Assembly (NCBI GenBank): GCA_964452775.1 | Contig: CAYVQP010000010.1 | Coordinates: 11,754-75,753 of the forward strand | Direction: 5' to 3' | Source: JACKCB01 sp964452775 | GTDB lineage: Bacteria > Chloroflexota > Anaerolineae > Promineifilales > Promineifilaceae | DNA: 64,000 nt | Part shown: positions 44,705 to 52,775 of the stretch, piece by piece | Layout of the letters: each line of letters starts with the position of its first letter | How positions within the stretch are numbered: position 1 is the first letter of the stretch | Notes under the pieces: model-generated | Database searches by the model: none | Seen by the model: the letters and a program-made list of their open reading frames with translations, nothing else | Told to the model about the DNA's origin: nothing | Position numbers and translations under genes: made by a program

Positions 44705-44941
44705 TTATTCAACCACGAAGGGGAGTAACGCCAGGTGTCGCGCCCGCTTGGAGGCAATAGCCAGCATGCGTTGGTGTCTGGCGCAGGTGCCGGTCTGCCG
44801 CCGGGGCCGGATGCGCCCATGCTCGGTCAGATAACGGCGTAACGTTTCGTAGTCCTTGTAATCAATCTCTTTCTTTTCTACGCAGAACGCGCAGATGCGG
44901 CGACGACGGGGGCGCCGGTTTCGCTGTTGATCTTCAATCAT
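44705..44941 (-). CDS. rpsR: 30S ribosomal protein S18
   Basis: 78 residues of the zinc-binding type (CAFC near the start), then DYKDYETLRRYLTEHGRI and an RxxxRH-rich end typical of S18 (GTCARHQRMLAIASKRARH). It follows rpsF on the same strand with about 105 bases between and without ssb in between, unlike many bacteria. Confidence 0.95.
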   Translation of the reverse strand: MIEDQQRNRRPRRRRICAFCVEKKEIDYKDYETLRRYLTEHGRIRPRRQTGTCARHQRMLAIASKRARHLALLPFVVE

Positions 44942-45046
44942 GTCAAACTCCTCGAGTGGATAGGCAGCCTGTCGCTGAAGCTCGCGATTTGCCGCGATGC
45001 CGTCCGGCAGGCAATCTCATTGTGGTCAATATTCGACGGGAATTGA

Positions 45047-45340
45047 TCAGTCTTCTTTGCGTACAACCAGGTGACGCAAAACGTTATCCTCGTAGAGGAT
45101 GTCACGTTCTATCCGACCGACGCGCGACGGCTCCAGTCGAGCCTCAAACAAGACGTAATAGCCTTCGTTGTTGTTCTTGATTGGGTAAGCGAGCGCGCGC
45201 TGTCCCCAGTGATGGGCTACCGGCTTATCACTCTCGTCAGGTCCGTTAGCCAGCCAGCCGGAAATCCGTTCCAGCAACTGATTGCGGGCCTCTTCATCCA
45301 GTTTCGATTGTAAGACAACAGTAACTTCGTACTCACGCAT
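45047..45340 (-). CDS. rpsF: 30S ribosomal protein S6
   Basis: 97 residues from ATG 45340, with AAAGGAGG placed about ten bases upstream; the frame opens back to 45370 but that start lacks a ribosome site. MREYEVTVVLQSKLDEE and YVLFEARLEPSRVGRIERDI match S6, which pairs with S18 on the 30S platform. Confidence 0.95.
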   Translation of the reverse strand: MREYEVTVVLQSKLDEEARNQLLERISGWLANGPDESDKPVAHHWGQRALAYPIKNNNEGYYVLFEARLEPSRVGRIERDILYEDNVLRHLVVRKED

Positions 45341-45438
45341 GTTGCGATTACCTCCTTTCCTCGGAATCACTCTAGCGAGCCTTGCCCCTGTTCACATGAC
45401 AGGAGCGGAAAGCAGCGTGTTGCTGTGCAACGGGCGGA

Positions 45439-45467
45439 ATAATAGCACAGAGCGCGGCAAACACCAA
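45439..45467 (-). promoter_or_regulatory. Promoter for rpsF-rpsR
   Basis: On the minus strand TTGGTG (45467-45462), 17-base spacer, TATTAT (45444-45439) with an extended TGC. Leader about 95 bases. Confidence 0.65.
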
Positions 45468-45508
45468 CTCCTTTCTAAAGCTTTAATGAATCCGGCCCGG
45501 CTGGGACC

Positions 45509-45535
45509 TTGGACACAAAGGAGGTATGCTATTAT
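45509..45535 (+). promoter_or_regulatory. Promoter for the GH99-like gene
   Basis: TTGGAC (45509-45514), 15-base spacer, TATTAT (45530-45535) with extended TGC. It lies inside the 5' extension of the open frame, which argues that translation starts at 45566 or 45590. Confidence 0.5.
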
Positions 45536-45589
45536 CCTAGCGCTCTGGAGGAGAGCAGACCCGCGTTGTTTGGAGGAGATGGTCGCATC

Positions 45590-47470
45590 TTGTTGCGGCG
45601 TGTATTGTTGCTACTAGGAAAGAGATGGCGCCCGGTATTGCTGCTGGCGTTCGTGATCGTGCTGCTGGCGCAAGGCTCCAGCCGGCCCGCCGATGGTCAG
45701 GGGCAGACGCGCCTGGTATTGGCGTTTTACTACGCCTGGTATCATCCGGGCAGCTTTGGGCCGGGGAAGACCCCGTTTCAGCCGATAACGCCATATAGCT
45801 CCACCGACGCGGGGACTATCCAGCGGCAGGTCAACGAGGCGCGGGCAGCCGGCATTGACGGCTTTGTGCAGAGCTGGTTCGGGCCGAATGACGTGTACAC
45901 CAACGGCAACTTCCGCACCCTGTTGGGCATCGCCGAGGCCAGCGGCTTCAAGGCAGCGGTTGATTTTGAGCCGGCGGTATACTTTGGCACTCATGAGGAG
46001 CGAGCGGCCGGCATCAAGACCTTGCTGGAGACGCATGCCAACCATCCCGCTTACTTGCGGGTGGACGGCAAGCCGGTGATCTTCTTCTGGGCCAACTGGC
46101 TGTTTAGCGTGCAGGATTGGGCCTACATCCGTAGCCTGGCCGATCCCAACAACACCAGCATCTGGATCGCGGAGGGGGGCAACACGGAGTACCTGGCGGT
46201 ATTCGACGGTTTGCATCTCTACAACATTGCCTGGTCAGCGGATCCGGCCGGCACCGCTGCCACCTGGGGGGCCAACACCCGGGCGGCGGCGACCACCTAC
46301 GGCACGTTCAAGTATTGGGTAGCGACTGCCTCCCCGGGCTTTGACGACCGCTTGTTGGGTCGAGGCGACAACAGCATCTACCGTGACCGGGAAGGCGGGG
46401 CCTACTATCAACGTAGTTTTGCCGGCGCAGCGGCCAGCAACCCGGATATGCTGATCATCACCTCGTACAATGAGTGGGCGGAGGGAAGCAATATTGAGCC
46501 AAGCCTGGAGTTTGGCACTACCTACCTTGATATGACCGCGCAAATGGCCGGCATTTTCAAGGCGGGTGGGATACCGGGCGCGCCGGCGTTGCCGCAACCG
46601 ACGGTGGATCCAGCTCAGCCCCCACCGCCGGGCGCACAGGCGACCGCACAGCCGGCCCCCGCCACAGTTGAGGCCAGTCCAATGCCGCTGGTCAGCCCCA
46701 CGCCAAACGCCAACGGGGAGATGATCTACACGGCGGTTGCGGGAGATTCGATATATGGCATCGCGGCGCGCTTCGGCCTGACGGCTGACGAGCTCTACCG
46801 GCTCAATAACTTCACCCCGGACACGGTGATCAAGATCGGCGACCCGGTGATAATTGGCTATGGCTCGGTGACGGTTGTGCCGGTTCCGCAGGGCGCGGCG
46901 GCTACCTCTGCCGCCCCGCTGGCGGGCATGCGCGGCGACGGGGCCATCATGCACGTGGTCGTCGCCGGCGATACGGCGCTGGGAATTGCGGCGAAATACG
47001 ACATTACCCTGGAAGAATTCTATTCGCTCAACGGTTTCACGGAAGAGACTATCTTCCGGCCGGGCGACCAGCTGGTAGTGGGTTATGAATTTGTGCCGCT
47101 GTCCGTGGGAGGGTCTACCGATCTGCCCACTCCTACTGCGGCCCCGCCGACCCAACCACCCCCGGCTACCGCCGGCCCGCCTATGCCGACGATACCCGTT
47201 GTGACCGCCGCCGTGCAATTTAGCACGCCGGCCCCCGCGAATCCGGGCGCGATGGCCCTTGCTCAACCTACCAAGGATGTCGCCAAAGCGGTCACCGGGG
47301 CCGGACCAACTGCCACGCCTACTCCAACGGTGGAGGATACGACGGATACGGGCAATGTGGGCCGGATGGGAAACGATCACGGCGGACCGAATCTGCTGTT
47401 GCCCCTGGCAGCGGGACTGATCATGCTGGTGGTGGGAATGATGGGCCTGGCGCTCTATCGCCGCCAGTAG
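45590..47470 (+). CDS. GH99-like glycosyl hydrolase with two LysM domains and C-terminal TM
   Basis: About 626 residues from TTG 45590 (GGAGGAGA ten bases before; TTG 45566 also possible). A signal-type helix (VLLLAFVIVLLAQGSS) is followed by a GH99-like domain: FYYAWYHPGS, DGFVQSWFG, and SYNEWAEGSNIEPS with the acidic residues expected there. Two LysM repeats (about 380-500) bind peptidoglycan or chitin-type sugars. The linkers are Pro/Thr/Ala-rich, and the protein ends with a TM helix and RRQ. The glycan cut outside the cell is not known. Confidence 0.82.
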   Translation: MLRRVLLLLGKRWRPVLLLAFVIVLLAQGSSRPADGQGQTRLVLAFYYAWYHPGSFGPGKTPFQPITPYSSTDAGTIQRQVNEARAAGIDGFVQSWFGPNDVYTNGNFRTLLGIAEASGFKAAVDFEPAVYFGTHEERAAGIKTLLETHANHPAYLRVDGKPVIFFWANWLFSVQDWAYIRSLADPNNTSIWIAEGGNTEYLAVFDGLHLYNIAWSADPAGTAATWGANTRAAATTYGTFKYWVATASPGFDDRLLGRGDNSIYRDREGGAYYQRSFAGAAASNPDMLIITSYNEWAEGSNIEPSLEFGTTYLDMTAQMAGIFKAGGIPGAPALPQPTVDPAQPPPPGAQATAQPAPATVEASPMPLVSPTPNANGEMIYTAVAGDSIYGIAARFGLTADELYRLNNFTPDTVIKIGDPVIIGYGSVTVVPVPQGAAATSAAPLAGMRGDGAIMHVVVAGDTALGIAAKYDITLEEFYSLNGFTEETIFRPGDQLVVGYEFVPLSVGGSTDLPTPTAAPPTQPPPATAGPPMPTIPVVTAAVQFSTPAPANPGAMALAQPTKDVAKAVTGAGPTATPTPTVEDTTDTGNVGRMGNDHGGPNLLLPLAAGLIMLVVGMMGLALYRRQ

Positions 47471-47511
47471 CCCCTCCTACTTGCGGTGGGGGAATTCGCC
47501 GGGGGCGCTCC

Positions 47512-48897
47512 CTACGATCCTTCAGGCATCAATGCCGCATCAAGCGCCTGGCTCAGCGTCCGGCAGCCGATAACCTCCAACCCCTGCGGATAGTCGCCGG
47601 CTTGCTTGCGGGCGGTGCGGGGAATGAGACAGCGCCGGAAGCCGAGCTTGGCCGCCTCCTTCAGACGCGTGTCCAGCTGAGAGACAGCGCGTAGCTCCCC
47701 GCTCAAACCCAATTCACCGATGCAAGCCAAATCCGCGTGCACCGGCCGATCCTTCACGCTGCTGGCGATGGCGATGGCCAGGGAGAGGTCGGCAGCCGGC
47801 TCGTCAATCTGCAAGCCCCCGATCACGTTGACAAAGATGTCCTTCTCGTGCAGGCGCAAGTTGACCCGGCGACTGAGCACGGCGGTAATTAGCAGAAGCC
47901 GGTTGTAGTCAATGCCGTTGGCGGTGCGCCTGGGGTTGGGGAAGGTGGTTGGGCTGGCCAGCGCCTGGATCTCGACCAGCAACGGGCGAGTGCCCTCCAC
48001 CGGCACGGCGATTGTCGAGCCGGGGGCGTTGACCTGTCGCTCGGCCAGAAATGCCTCGGAGGGATTGGGCACTTCCACCATGCCCTTCTCCACCATCTCG
48101 AAGACGCCGACCTCGCTGGTCGCGCCGAAGCGATTCTTGACGCTGCGCAGGAGCCGGTAGCGGTGAAAGGGATCGCCTTCCAGGTAAAGCACGGTGTCCA
48201 CGATGTGCTCGAGCACGCGCGGGCCGGCAATCGTCCCTTCCTTGGTGACATGGCCGACCAGAAAGATGGTGACGCCGCTGGTTTTGGCCAGCTCCTGGAA
48301 GTAGCCGGCGCAGGCGCGCACCTGGCTGACGCTGCCGGCGGAAGAGTTGTTCTCGTCCGTATAAGTGGTCTGGATGCTGTCCACGATGACCAGAACCGGC
48401 GTGGTGGACTCGATGTGCTGTAAGATGGATGACAGATTGGTCTCGGTCACCAGAAAGAGATCGTGAGCCGTAATGCCCATGCGGTCGGCGCGGAGCTTGA
48501 TCTGGCGGACGCTTTCCTCGCCGGAGACGTACAGAACCGGCCCATGCAGAGCGGCAACCTGCGCGGCAAGTTCGAGCAGCAGCGTGGACTTGCCGATGCC
48601 GGGATCGCCGCCCACCAATACCAGCGAGCCGGGCACAATGCCGCCGCCCAACACCCGGCTAAACTCCTCCATGGGCAGCGCCAGCCGCCGGAAGCTATCT
48701 AATTCGACTTCCGGCAAGCGCTGCGGCTTGCTGAGCGGACGCGCCGATGCGCTGCTCCGGCCCTTGCCGGCGTCGGGCGACTCGATGACCTGTTCGACCA
48801 TCGTGCCGAACTCGTGACACTTCGGGCAACGGCCCATGTAGCGAGGCGACTGCCGGCCACAGGATTGGCAGACAAAAATGGTCTCAGTCTTGGCCAT
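47512..48897 (-). CDS. radA: DNA repair protein RadA (Sms)
   Basis: 461 residues. Zinc finger CQSCG...CPKCHEFGT near residue 10-30, Walker A GGDPGIGKST, KNRFG motif, and a Lon-like C-terminal domain (GGLQIDEPAADLSLAIAI). It helps branch migration during recombination. Converges on the GH99-like gene with 41 bases between stops. Confidence 0.96.
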   Translation of the reverse strand: MAKTETIFVCQSCGRQSPRYMGRCPKCHEFGTMVEQVIESPDAGKGRSSASARPLSKPQRLPEVELDSFRRLALPMEEFSRVLGGGIVPGSLVLVGGDPGIGKSTLLLELAAQVAALHGPVLYVSGEESVRQIKLRADRMGITAHDLFLVTETNLSSILQHIESTTPVLVIVDSIQTTYTDENNSSAGSVSQVRACAGYFQELAKTSGVTIFLVGHVTKEGTIAGPRVLEHIVDTVLYLEGDPFHRYRLLRSVKNRFGATSEVGVFEMVEKGMVEVPNPSEAFLAERQVNAPGSTIAVPVEGTRPLLVEIQALASPTTFPNPRRTANGIDYNRLLLITAVLSRRVNLRLHEKDIFVNVIGGLQIDEPAADLSLAIAIASSVKDRPVHADLACIGELGLSGELRAVSQLDTRLKEAAKLGFRRCLIPRTARKQAGDYPQGLEVIGCRTLSQALDAALMPEGS

Positions 48898-48959
48898 AAT
48901 ACTTCTCGCGTGAGCGGCAACTGAACGCGCCGGAAGGGCAGTTCGCCGGCCGGGATGGG

Positions 48960-49868
48960 TTACTCAAAGTCGCTTAACCCAGCCACCGTTTGCATGACGG
49001 CGTCCAGCGCCAACAGCGCGGTGAGATTTTGCAAGCCGTGGCCGGTGCGAAACGCTTCCGGCATTGTCCAGTCAAATTGGTAGAACAGGGTCAGGTGCAC
49101 CATGTCCGGCAACAGGCCGTTGTCCGGNNNNNNNNNNNNNNNNNNNNNNNNNNNNNNNNNNNNNNNNNNNNNNNNNNNNNNNNNNNNNNNNNNNNNNNNN
49201 NNNNNNNNNNNNNNNNNNNNNNNNNNNTTAAGCATCTCGACCGTGCTGTCTCCGATGACCGACAGGGAATGGGGGTCGCGGCCGAGGCTCCGGCCGCGCT
49301 GATAGATGGCTTGCACGTGCTCCCGTACTTCCGGCGGCATAATGATGAAGCTCTCCAGCGGCAGGCCGTTCACCGTGACGCCGGCAAGTTCGGAGGTAGG
49401 GGTCGGTTGAAGGATGGGAATCTGCAGCAATTGGCCGTTGTTGATAGTCCCGGAAGCCGGCAGCTGATTGCGGGCAATGATTGCGGCCACCGTGGAACCG
49501 TACCGCTCTGCAATCTGGACGAGCGTCTCTCCAGGCTGTACCGTATGGAGTAGCGTCTGGTTGGAGGCGAACTGACTCGCGGCCGGAAGCGAGGTCGGGG
49601 TCGGGGGCGGGAGGGTAGCAATTTCATCGCCGGCTTCGCCGGCAGCGCTTGGGCTGGTCTCGGTCGTGCGCACAGCCAGCGTCGGGGTTGGGCGAACAAT
49701 GGTGGGCACTTGTGACAGCGGGCTATCGGTTGGAAGCGTTACCGGATTGCTTCTCTCGACCGCCGCTCCAAAAGTGGTACCGGCCCTGGCCAGCTGGCTG
49801 AGAAAAATGACCAGGAGGACGGCGGTCAGGGCAACGGCGACGAGGAATACTTTCTGGTATCGCATCAA
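48960..49868 (-). CDS. Exported LysM protein with SGNH/GDSL-like hydrolase pieces, gapped
   Basis: About 202 + 67 residues either side of 100 N. N-terminal helix (VFLVAVALTAVLLVIFLSQL), Pro/Thr linker, one LysM (TVQPGETLVQIAERYG). Before the gap: SLSVIGDSTVEML, matching the SGNH block I GDS. After it: LPDMVHLT, matching the block V DxxH. The catalytic core normally spans well over 100 residues, so the gap hides more than 100 bases. Substrate unknown, probably extracellular. Confidence 0.7.
   Translation of the reverse strand: MMRYQKVFLVAVALTAVLLVIFLSQLARAGTTFGAAVERSNPVTLPTDSPLSQVPTIVRPTPTLAVRTTETSPSAAGEAGDEIATLPPPTPTSLPAASQFASNQTLLHTVQPGETLVQIAERYGSTVAAIIARNQLPASGTINNGQLLQIPILQPTPTSELAGVTVNGLPLESFIIMPPEVREHVQAIYQRGRSLGRDPHSLSVIGDSTVEMLXXXXXXXXXXXXXXXXXXXXXXXXXXXXXXXXXXPDNGLLPDMVHLTLFYQFDWTMPEAFRTGHGLQNLTALLALDAVMQTVAGLSDFE
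49128..49227. other. Scaffold gap, 100 N, in the LysM/SGNH gene
   Basis: Placeholder. Both flanks are in one frame by chance; a normal SGNH core would need several hundred bases between its GDS and DxxH motifs. Confidence 0.98.
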
Positions 49869-49957
49869 CTGTATTGTACGTGAATCTGTGCGTCAGATCA
49901 GTCGCCGGCCGGGCGCGCTCACGGGACGATAAGGCGTCCGCGGAGCCGTAGCCCGGT

Positions 49958-50326
49958 TCAGACGCCGGTGCCGATAGCGCGTAAGGAGACTCCAAACATG
50001 AACAGGGTAGTCAGAGCGTAAACCCATTGGGCGCGATTGCTGTCATCTCCGCGCATGTAGGCGAACATGCCGGGAATAAAGACGATTGAGAAGACGCCGT
50101 ACAGAATGTGAACGCCGCTGCGGATGGGCCGGCCGCCCTGCATGTAAAGTACGCCGCCCAGTAACCCTTGCAAGAGAACGACGAGTTGGATGACAACCAG
50201 GGCGCCCAGATAGCTGCCGTCCACCGGCTGTCGGCGGATGGCGCGGTAAAGGCCCCACAGCCCCAGAACCAGGTAAAACATCCAGATTGTGCGGGCAAGT
50301 GCGTTGTGGATTTCGATGATGCCCAT
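49958..50326 (-). CDS. Uncharacterised four-helix membrane protein
   Basis: 122 residues and about four hydrophobic helices (IWMFYLVLGLWGLYRAI, ALVVIQLVVLLQGLLGGVLY, ILYGVFSIVFIPGMFAYM, YALTTLFMFGVSL). Two His (IHNALA and GVHILYG) lie near helix ends, a layout seen in haem-related membrane proteins, but no family can be claimed. Its neighbours are unrelated. Confidence 0.6.
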   Translation of the reverse strand: MGIIEIHNALARTIWMFYLVLGLWGLYRAIRRQPVDGSYLGALVVIQLVVLLQGLLGGVLYMQGGRPIRSGVHILYGVFSIVFIPGMFAYMRGDDSNRAQWVYALTTLFMFGVSLRAIGTGV

Positions 50327-50361
50327 TGCTACCTTCTTTTCTGGGATAGTTATTCGAGATG

Positions 50362-51957
50362 TTACCAGCCGGCGGCCATACCGTCGTTGCGCGGCTCGCT
50401 GCCGGCGATGAGCGCGCCGGAGGGCAAGCGCACAATGACCTGGCCGCCGCCGAAATGGGTGGGCGGGGCGATGTCATGCCCGCGCCCGGCCAGTCCCTCC
50501 AGGGTTGCCCGCGGGAAACCAGTTTCCAGGGAGACCTCTCGCCCTCCGAGCCAATTGAAGCGCGGCGCGTCCAGGGCGCTCTGGGGGTCCATCTGGTAGT
50601 CAATCAGGTTTACGCCGACCTGCAAATGGCCCTGGGGCTGCATGAAGCCGCCCATCACCCCGAAGCTGGCCCAGGCGCGGCCGTGGTGGGTGATGAAGCC
50701 GGGAATAATCGTGTTAAAGGGACGTTTGCCGGGCGCAACCACGTTGGGATGTCCCGGCTCAAGCGAGAAGTTGGCGCCGCGGTTCTGCAGCTGGACGCCG
50801 GTATTCCCGGCGGTCAGGCCGCTGCCGAAGCCCATGTAAAGGCTCTGGATCCAGCTGACCATGTTGCCGTCGCGGTCGGCGACGGTGAGATAGACGGTGT
50901 CGCCGTGCTGCGAGGGTTTGCCGGCAGCGGGTAGGCAGGCGTAGGTAGAGTCGATCTGCTTCCGGCGGGAACGAGCGTAACTCGCGTCGAGCAGACCTGC
51001 CAGAGGGATGTGACTTTGGCGGGGATCGGCGACATAAGCAAGGGCGTCGGCGAAGCCCAGCTTCATAGCTTCAATCAGCAAATGGAGCCGCTCCGGCGAG
51101 TAGTAATCCAGCTTGGCCAGGTCATCATCGCCGAGGATATTGAAGGCGAGGAGAGCAGCCAGCCCCTGACCGTTGGGCGGGATTTCGTGGAAAGCGTAGC
51201 CGTCCCGATAGGGTACAGAGAGCGGTTCGACCCACTCGGCGGCGTAACCGGCCAGGTCGGACTCGCTGAGCACACCTCCGGCTTCCTGCACGCAGGCAAC
51301 GATCTGCCGGCCAATGTCGCCGGTGTAGAAGGCGTCGTAGCCATCGCGGGCCAGGGTCTGCAATGTGCCGGCAAATTCGGGATTGCGAAAGAAGTCGCCC
51401 GCTTGTGGCGCTCTTCCTCCGGGTAACCACACTCGCCGTGAGTCCGGGTGAGCGCTCATCTTGGCTTCAGAATGTCGCCAGCTTAGAGAAATGCGCTGGC
51501 TGACGGGGAAGCCGTTACGGGCGTATTCAATTGGGCGCGCCAGGAGCGTGTCCAGACCAAGCGTGCCGAAGCGCTCCAGGGCAAGCTGCCAGCCACGCAG
51601 GCTGCCGGGGACGGTCACCGGGATGGGGCCGAGGGCCGGCATCACTGCATGCCCCTGGTCGAGGACCCAGCCGGCGGTCAGTCGCGCCGGGGCCGGGCCG
51701 CTGGCGTTTAGTCCGTAGAGCTTTCTGTCGGCCTCAATCCAAATGAGGGCAAAGGCATCCCCGCCGATGCCCGTGGAGCAGGGTTCGACCACGCAAAGGG
51801 TGGCCACGGTAGCAATGGCGGCGTCCACCGCGTTGCCGCCGTCGCGCAGTACCTCCAGGCCGGCCTGCGCTGCTAACGGCTGGCTGGCGGCAACCACGCC
51901 GTTGCCGGCGATGACGTTCGAGCGCCGGCCTGAAAAATGAAAAGCCTCGAATCTCAT
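50362..51957 (-). CDS. ggt: Gamma-glutamyltransferase
   Basis: 531 residues. The self-cleaving/catalytic Thr lies in QHGDTVYLTVAD near residue 353, with the oxyanion GSGLTAGNTGV loop and GGNAVDAAIATVATLCVVEP early. It transfers or hydrolyses gamma-glutamyl groups, for example of glutathione or polyglutamate. No clear signal peptide is seen, so its location is uncertain. Start overlaps the stop of the following gene on the minus strand by four bases (51954-51957). Confidence 0.93.
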   Translation of the reverse strand: MRFEAFHFSGRRSNVIAGNGVVAASQPLAAQAGLEVLRDGGNAVDAAIATVATLCVVEPCSTGIGGDAFALIWIEADRKLYGLNASGPAPARLTAGWVLDQGHAVMPALGPIPVTVPGSLRGWQLALERFGTLGLDTLLARPIEYARNGFPVSQRISLSWRHSEAKMSAHPDSRRVWLPGGRAPQAGDFFRNPEFAGTLQTLARDGYDAFYTGDIGRQIVACVQEAGGVLSESDLAGYAAEWVEPLSVPYRDGYAFHEIPPNGQGLAALLAFNILGDDDLAKLDYYSPERLHLLIEAMKLGFADALAYVADPRQSHIPLAGLLDASYARSRRKQIDSTYACLPAAGKPSQHGDTVYLTVADRDGNMVSWIQSLYMGFGSGLTAGNTGVQLQNRGANFSLEPGHPNVVAPGKRPFNTIIPGFITHHGRAWASFGVMGGFMQPQGHLQVGVNLIDYQMDPQSALDAPRFNWLGGREVSLETGFPRATLEGLAGRGHDIAPPTHFGGGQVIVRLPSGALIAGSEPRNDGMAAGW

Positions 51958-52568
51958 GCCGGAAGTGCGGGGTTGGCCGGGGCTGCGACTGTCGCCGCCA
52001 TGTCGATCAGGAGTGCAAGCGCCAGAATTACCAAAGAGGTCTGCCGCCAGCGCCGGCTGGTCAGGTCGATTTGCACATCACCCTCTTCGTCTTTCTGCCG
52101 GTAAATCTCTCCTACCAGGGGAGGTAGCTCGTTGCTCATCATGCTGTCAAGCGCAAGGGGGGCCAGGGAGACCTGACCGTATAGTGCATAGCGCTCAACC
52201 GCTTCGGCCGCCGGTAGAATCAACCAGTTGGCGCCTTCGGCTTCGAGGGTGTAGAAGGTATGGCGCAGATACTCCGGCCCGTCTTGTTTGAGCGGCTCGC
52301 GGCGAGTGACGATGGCATAGACCGCGAAATCCTGGATAATGACGTAATCCCGGCAGGAAACATCCTGGGCCTTGATGGCTTCAGACGTCAGCCCCATAGT
52401 TGCCAGCAGGGTGCCGTCAGGACGGACAAAGCGGACTTGCGTGACCTGGTCCGCGCCGGCAGCCGCGACGAAATCTGCGACCAGTAACAGGCTGCCGGTC
52501 TCAGAAAATAGCTGGTAACCGCTGGGGTCTCTCTCTTCAGTTTGTAAACGCTTGGCCCGGTATTTCAT
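51954..52568 (-). CDS. Uncharacterised tail-anchored protein
   Basis: 204 residues. A soluble beta-rich part (YQLFSETGSLLLVADF, VRFVRPDGTLLATMG) is followed by a C-terminal TM (LVILALALLIDMAATVAA). The fold may resemble tubby/LURP-one scramblase-like barrels, which is tentative. It is the first gene of a pair with ggt, coupled by a four-base overlap. Confidence 0.6.
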   Translation of the reverse strand: MKYRAKRLQTEERDPSGYQLFSETGSLLLVADFVAAAGADQVTQVRFVRPDGTLLATMGLTSEAIKAQDVSCRDYVIIQDFAVYAIVTRREPLKQDGPEYLRHTFYTLEAEGANWLILPAAEAVERYALYGQVSLAPLALDSMMSNELPPLVGEIYRQKDEEGDVQIDLTSRRWRQTSLVILALALLIDMAATVAAPANPALPA

Positions 52569-52700
52569 CCTGCGAGCATTTTACTTGGCAATCACTGATT
52601 GGCCAAAGCATCGGTCGCAGCGAAAGGCAAAAGGGATAGCGGAATGGGTCCTGTTATTTCCTTAAAACTTTGGCGGGTGGAGCCGGCAAGTAGTCAATTG

Positions 52701-52709
52701 TGATATACT
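52701..52709 (+). promoter_or_regulatory. Extended -10 promoter for dnaE
   Basis: TGATATACT, 67 bases before the ATG. No good -35 at 17 bases. Confidence 0.45.
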
Positions 52710-52775
52710 CGAGTGCGGGATAATACAACAATTATCTCGAGGTAGCCCGATCATGTTTGTCCTGCTGGAATCCCG

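Noticed and set aside
46235..47380. 381-codon minus-strand open frame
   Set aside because: Antisense shadow of the GH99/LysM gene, Arg/Gly-rich.
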